DNA of 64,000 nucleotides from Hippea jasoniae (GTDB lineage: Bacteria > Campylobacterota_A > Desulfurellia > Desulfurellales > Hippeaceae), in assembly GCF_000744435.1 (NCBI RefSeq), contig NZ_JQLX01000014.1, forward strand, positions 109,073-173,072. Reading direction: 5' to 3'. Positions 60,796-64,000 of the stretch are shown piece after piece (position 1 is the stretch's first letter; each line of letters starts with the position of its first letter). The position numbers and the translations under genes were made by a program. Below the pieces are notes generated by a model that worked only from the letters and a program-made list of their open reading frames with translations, was not told where the DNA came from and did not search any database.

Positions 60796-61085
60796 GTATA
60801 AAAGAACAGGTAATTGAGAAACTAAAAGGAGTTTATGATCCAGAGCTAAGGGAAGATGTTGTTAAGCTTAAGCTTGTTTACGACCTTGAGGTTGATGAGG
60901 AAAACGGTGTTGTTAATATAAAATTTAAACCCACCGTCGAAAACTGCCCCGTTGGTTTACAGCTTGCCATAACGATTAAAAAAGCCATTTTATCTGTTGA
61001 GGGTGTAAAAAAAGCCAATGTAAAGGTAGAGAATTTTATCTGGGCAAAAGAGGCTGAAGAGTTTTTAAAGGCACTTGACAAATAA
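60792..61085 (+). CDS. DUF59/MIP18-family Fe-S assembly protein
   Basis: 97 residues. The start SIKEQVIEKLKGVYDPELREDVVKLKLVYDLEV is the family signature (DPE motif), and VENCPVGLQLAITIKKAIL holds the usual conserved Cys. Relatives (SufT, MIP18) help mature Fe-S proteins. Last gene of the NifX/MinD group, which supports cluster assembly as the shared job. Confidence 0.86.
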   Translation: MSIKEQVIEKLKGVYDPELREDVVKLKLVYDLEVDEENGVVNIKFKPTVENCPVGLQLAITIKKAILSVEGVKKANVKVENFIWAKEAEEFLKALDK

Positions 61086-61086
61086 C

Positions 61087-61116
61087 TTGACGCTTTAGCT
61101 TCAAATGTGCTACTTT
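61087..61116 (+). promoter_or_regulatory. Possible promoter of a small RNA
   Basis: TTGACG (61087-61092), 18-nt spacer with an extended TGTG element, TACTTT (61111-61116), immediately after the DUF59 stop codon. Weaker than the other promoters here. Confidence 0.4.
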
Positions 61117-61198
61117 TACTCCCAAAAGGGTATACGGCCTTTAGGTAGGTAGTCTGCCACCTCCCATGCGCAGGGGCAGCAAGCCTCTGCTTTTCTAT
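61117..61198 (+). ncRNA. Candidate small structured RNA ending in a terminator
   Basis: About 80 nt, noncoding and less AT-rich than its surroundings. It ends with hairpin GCAGGGGC/GCCTCTGC (61170-61177 with 61183-61190, one G-U) and a T-rich tail. An upstream AGGTGGCAGAC-complementary segment (AGGTAGGTAGTCTGCCACCT, 61144-61163) can fold on itself. It is not SRP RNA, 6S RNA, tmRNA or RNase P by any conserved core I know. It could simply be the terminator of the upstream operon. Confidence 0.35.
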
Positions 61199-62955
61199 TT
61201 TTTTATAGAACCGCTCTGTGCGTGTTTTTTTAGTTTAAGTGTTTGCAATTTGAGTTTTGAGAATGTTTGGGATATGCTTTCAAAGTTATCCTTTATCTCG
61301 TTTATCGTTTTTGTATCACCGTAAATTAATGCCTCATCACCTTTCTTCAATTTTACAATCTGGGTTGGATGTAGCCATTTACCGTTTCTAAAGATGTATA
61401 GGATTTCTGCTGTTTTATAAAAACTTCTTGTGTTTATCTTTTCAAGCTTTAGCGTATTCTTTACTGTGCCAAAAAATAGAGCCTTATTATCCTCAATTTC
61501 TATAGGAATGCCGCTTTCAAGCAGATTTAAAATCTTTTTATCATCTGCTATTTCAGGTTTCATTGAAAGAATAGGTGTATGACATAAAAGGATATTGCGC
61601 AGGGTGTTGATTTGATGGACAGGTGAAAAACCTTTATCAGGCACCTGAGCCTCGTATAAGCTTGAATATTTTATATTGAGTTTTTTTGTCAATTCAGACT
61701 GCAAAAAATAGGCTATCATTACGGCAAGCGTTGCTGGTGCAAGCAGACTATATCCGCCTGTCATCTCAGAAACCATTATAACGGTTGCAAGCGGTGCCCT
61801 TGCTGCAGCACCAAAAACAGCTGCCATTGCTATAATGGAAAATGCAGCAAACGGTTGATGGAATAAAGCAGCAAACAGGCTTCCAAGCATAGCTCCGACA
61901 AATAGCGTTGGTGCAAAAACGCCCCCTGAGCCGCCTGAGGATACAGTCAGGCTAAAAGCTGCTATCTTTGCAAAAACAAGATAGAATAAAATATTTGTAG
62001 CTATCTGGCCATTTATAGCGCTTTGAATCCATCCATATCCTCCACCCAAAACTTCAGGAAAGACAAGAGCAATTAATCCAACACCAAATGCACCGATAGC
62101 TGGTTTAAAATGGGGTGGTATCTTTATCATGTGGAAAAAATCTCTTGTTGAGTAAAATACCACAGGCAGGATAATTGCAATAAATCCACTTGCTATACCT
62201 AAAAGAGTAAGATAAATGTAACTGTCTATACTTGTTATACTTATGTTGTGTTGTATGTAGAAGATTGGTGTAAATCCCCACAAAAAGCCCGATAGAATAT
62301 AGGCAATTAAGGATCCAAGCATTGTATAGACTAAAGCGGATGATTCAAAGTCCATATCTGAATAAAGCACTTCAATTGCAAAGATAGCTGTACCTATTGG
62401 AGCCCTGAAAACCGCTGACAGTCCACTTGCCATACCTATCAAAACAAACAAGCGTCTTTCCTCCAGTGTTGCATTCCTTAAATGAGCATATATTGAGCCA
62501 ACGCCGCTGCTGAATAGAGCTGTTGGGCCTTCTCTTCCTGCTGAGCCTCCCGTTCCTATCGTAATAGCGCTTGCTATGATTTTTATAGGTGTGACAATAG
62601 GTCTTATATAGCCACCTGTCCTGTGAAAAGCCCTGACAGCTGTATCTGTTCCATGACCTTCTGATTCTGGTGCAAATGTATAAACCAAAAAACCCGAAAT
62701 AAGTCCACCTGCTGTTATTACGGCAATAAGCAAGATATGATTAATAGGAGAATGCGGCTGGTGTGATATTATGTGTATAACATCCAGTGGGGTAAAATGG
62801 GCTATTTTTTCCAGTGTAAATTTTTCCGTTAATTTAATAAGAAATATGAATACCTGTGCTGCAATAGCCCCTATTATGCCAATAAGTATTGTGTCTATAA
62901 AAAATCGTGCTTTCCTCACACTACCAATAATATCCCCCAAACAATGATTTTGCAA
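61195..62955 (-). CDS. ClC-family chloride channel/antiporter
   Basis: 586 residues. The selectivity motifs are intact: GTGGSAGREGPTALF with the gating Glu, and SGGSGGVFAPTLF. An internal Glu in GTAIFAIEVLY matches the proton Glu of H+/Cl- antiporters, so exchange rather than channel activity is likely. About residues 500-586 add a soluble domain (IEDNKALFFGTVKNTLKLEKI, LKKGDEALIYGD) resembling TrkA-C regulatory domains. No fluoride riboswitch is seen upstream, which argues against a CLC-F role. Confidence 0.92.
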   Translation of the reverse strand: MQNHCLGDIIGSVRKARFFIDTILIGIIGAIAAQVFIFLIKLTEKFTLEKIAHFTPLDVIHIISHQPHSPINHILLIAVITAGGLISGFLVYTFAPESEGHGTDTAVRAFHRTGGYIRPIVTPIKIIASAITIGTGGSAGREGPTALFSSGVGSIYAHLRNATLEERRLFVLIGMASGLSAVFRAPIGTAIFAIEVLYSDMDFESSALVYTMLGSLIAYILSGFLWGFTPIFYIQHNISITSIDSYIYLTLLGIASGFIAIILPVVFYSTRDFFHMIKIPPHFKPAIGAFGVGLIALVFPEVLGGGYGWIQSAINGQIATNILFYLVFAKIAAFSLTVSSGGSGGVFAPTLFVGAMLGSLFAALFHQPFAAFSIIAMAAVFGAAARAPLATVIMVSEMTGGYSLLAPATLAVMIAYFLQSELTKKLNIKYSSLYEAQVPDKGFSPVHQINTLRNILLCHTPILSMKPEIADDKKILNLLESGIPIEIEDNKALFFGTVKNTLKLEKINTRSFYKTAEILYIFRNGKWLHPTQIVKLKKGDEALIYGDTKTINEIKDNFESISQTFSKLKLQTLKLKKHAQSGSIKK

Positions 62956-63024
62956 GATTAATTGAAATATTAAACAGAAGGATTAAGTTTTAAAGTGTAG
63001 TAAATCTATATTCTGGAGGTGGTT

Positions 63025-63210
63025 ATGGAGAAGAAGGTAAAGGTTGTATTAACAAAAGAGGGCAGGAAGGTTCATGTCAGCTGTGTTGAATTTGGTATAG
63101 AGGAGTATTGCTCAACTGAAGAGGAAGCTGAACATCTTATAGAAGAAAAGCTACACGATAGGAATTTAAAGATTGAATATGTAAAAGACTTTATGGATGA
63201 GAAAGGCTAA
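63025..63210 (+). CDS. Small acidic protein of unknown function
   Basis: 61 residues, soluble: MEKKVKVVLTKEGRKVHVSCVEFGIEEYCSTEEEAEHLIEEKL. Two Cys and a beta-beta-alpha pattern (strand, strand, helix). ATG 63025 is chosen by TGGAGG 5 nt upstream. I recognise no family. It is divergent from the ClC gene with a 69-nt gap and no clear consensus promoter. Confidence 0.6.
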   Translation: MEKKVKVVLTKEGRKVHVSCVEFGIEEYCSTEEEAEHLIEEKLHDRNLKIEYVKDFMDEKG

Positions 63211-63227
63211 AAAGGGGCAAAAGCCCC
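63209..63227 (-). terminator. Terminator of the TraT-like gene
   Basis: GGGGC/GCCCC stem with AAAA/TTTT loop (63223-63227 with 63214-63218), followed on the minus strand by TTTTT, 5 nt after the stop codon. It overlaps the stop region of the convergent small gene. Confidence 0.7.
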
Positions 63228-63231
63228 CTGC

Positions 63232-63684
63232 CTAAAATATGCCAGCAATTTCTTTTGCAAGTTTGTTTTCTACTACAACGATTGCCTGTTGAAGATTCAT
63301 GTTTGTTTGAGTAGCTTTAACTACTATTCTTGTTCTGTAGGCTTGATAGGCGGTTTTTGTTGAATAGGATGTGGTTGTTGTTGTAGCGGATCCATTTTTT
63401 AAAATAGCATCTGTGTGGGAGTGAACAACTCCTTTTACCTTCTGTTTAATTTGAATATCCACAACTCCAAAATAGGTGTCTACATGGATTGTAGAACCAG
63501 CTAAAGCACCCAATGCGGATCCAATTAGGGCACCTGTTCCAACTGTTGCTAACTTTCCTGTGCCTCTACCAAATGCTGAACCTACTAAAGCGCCACCGTA
63601 GCCACCAGCCAATAATCCTTCTGTTGACATATCTTTTTTCTTTTTATCCAGATATAACAGATTTGTCTGAAGAATGTTATACAT
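63232..63684 (-). pseudogene. TraT-like surface-exclusion protein, probably 5'-truncated
   Basis: 150 residues matching the C-terminal two-thirds of TraT-family outer-membrane lipoproteins: a glycine zipper (GGYGGALVGSAFGRGTG, GTGALIGSALGALAG) and a C terminus YRTRIVVKATQTNMNLQQAIVVVENKLAKEIAGIF that parallels TraT closely. The expected lipoprotein signal and first ~80 residues are absent; an in-frame stop lies 15 nt upstream of the ATG. An IS256-family transposase begins 130 nt away on the other strand, suggesting the gene was cut by that insertion. A start at 63630 would give a 132-residue product without signal peptide. Confidence 0.65.
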
Positions 63685-63816
63685 ACACTCAATAATCTAA
63701 CCAAATCTTTCTTCATACCTCGATATTGTATAAAAACCTTCGCAATTTTGTTGAATCTCCAAAAGAAAAGGATAGACTTCTCGGTAAGCTAAAAAAGGAA
63801 AGGAGAAGCCTATCCC

Positions 63817-64000
63817 ATGAGGAAAGATAGCAGAATTTTTAAAGAATTACTAACAAAATTTGTGGCAGAAGAAGACCCTATACTGAGTATGTTGAAGTGG
63901 GTAATGGATCAATTGATGGAGATTGAATCAGAGCAGAAGGTTGGTGCAAAAAAGAACGAGCATAATAGTAACCGAAAGAGCTATTTTAGCGGTTATCGTC
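63817..64000 (+). mobile_element. IS256-family (mutator-type) transposase, N-terminal part, runs off window
   Basis: The frame opens at ATG 63817 and stays open for 61 codons to the window edge. KWVMDQLMEIESEQKVGAKKNEHNSNRKSYFSGYR corresponds to the IS256-family N terminus, where LMEIEAEAKVGA and a HxxxRxxYxxGYR-like segment are conserved. AGGAGAAG precedes the ATG. The left inverted repeat should lie in 63690-63780 but I could not delimit it. The DDE catalytic core is beyond the window. Confidence 0.85.

Noticed and set aside
61117..61198. SRP RNA, tmRNA, 6S RNA or RNase P RNA
   Set aside because: None of the conserved cores (for example the SRP GGAA tetraloop region) is found on either strand.
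62956..63018. Fluoride riboswitch before the ClC gene
   Set aside because: The gap is only 69 nt and lacks the conserved aptamer segments; the protein also keeps the canonical ClC gating Glu motif GREGP.
1..64000. CRISPR array, rRNA operon, prophage or replication origin
   Set aside because: No regularly spaced repeats, no rRNA sequence, no phage structural genes and no DnaA-box cluster were seen.

Overview
The window is a compact, low-GC bacterial chromosome segment. It looks like an anaerobic, sulfur-respiring, probably thermophilic organism. The evidence is a polysulfide/sulfur reductase-type operon (psrABC), a CoA-disulfide/sulfur oxidoreductase-like flavoprotein, the methylmalonyl-CoA pathway, AMP-forming acetyl-CoA synthetase, a Thi4 thiazole synthase without a donor cysteine, and an anaerobe-type oxygen-defence operon (rubredoxin, flavodiiron protein, superoxide reductase). 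A Hippea/Desulfurella-like organism (Desulfurellia) is my best inference; no rRNA is present to prove it. Genes are packed tightly with many 4-30 nt overlaps, and three convergent pairs overlap at their 3' ends. Promoters are easy to read: TTGACA/TTGACT, a 16-17 nt spacer, then TATTAT/TATAAT recurs on both strands.

Layout. 1-6487: methylmalonyl-CoA mutase (5' cut by the window), its GTPase chaperone, a glycine-zipper lipoprotein, methylmalonyl-CoA epimerase, a CoADR-like flavoprotein and threonine synthase. 6500-7992: a mixed tRNA/mRNA unit, tRNA-Lys, tRNA-Glu, HU, tRNA-Val, tRNA-Asp, then a CinA-like gene. 8031-17827: a long run with thiC, birA, a diguanylate cyclase, hisC, tyrA, cmk, ispH, an inositol-phosphatase-like gene and a znuABC-type metal transporter. 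17824-25215 (minus strand): trxB, an RND pump with adaptor, trxA, a small GTPase paired with a degenerate receiver protein, and tRNA-Gly. 25247-29701 (minus): psrABC with its promoter and terminator.

29702-32820 is the accessory region. It holds two type IV pilin-like genes flanked by a 65-nt inverted repeat (61/65 identical), a MntA/HepT toxin-antitoxin pair, a possible IS end, and a trp attenuator with a three-Trp leader peptide and two tandem terminators. 32822-38907 is a complete trpEGDCFBA operon. 38893-40920 (minus) has hisIE and a glycosyltransferase. 41070-43000 is an AT-rich restriction-modification pair. 43158-46790 is the oxygen/iron stress operon hrb-fprA-prx-ftn-dfx behind two tandem promoters. 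46801-49992 (minus) has aroK, a GT39-like membrane glycosyltransferase, thi4 and a tiny flagellar-rod-like protein. 50034-54059 has acs, a thiamine-binding-family protein, rmuC and a DtxR/MntR regulator. 54049-58220 (minus) is polA-hemE-hemH. 58364-61085 is a NifX/MinD-ferredoxin/DUF59 cluster. The window ends with a ClC antiporter, a truncated TraT-like gene and the start of an IS256-family transposase running off the edge.

The strongest candidates for something undescribed are the dual-terminator trp leader with a possibly leaderless leader peptide, the pilin cassette bounded by long inverted repeats, the HU-tRNA polycistron, the internal start that would make free rubredoxin from the hrb gene, and a possible small RNA at about 61117-61198.
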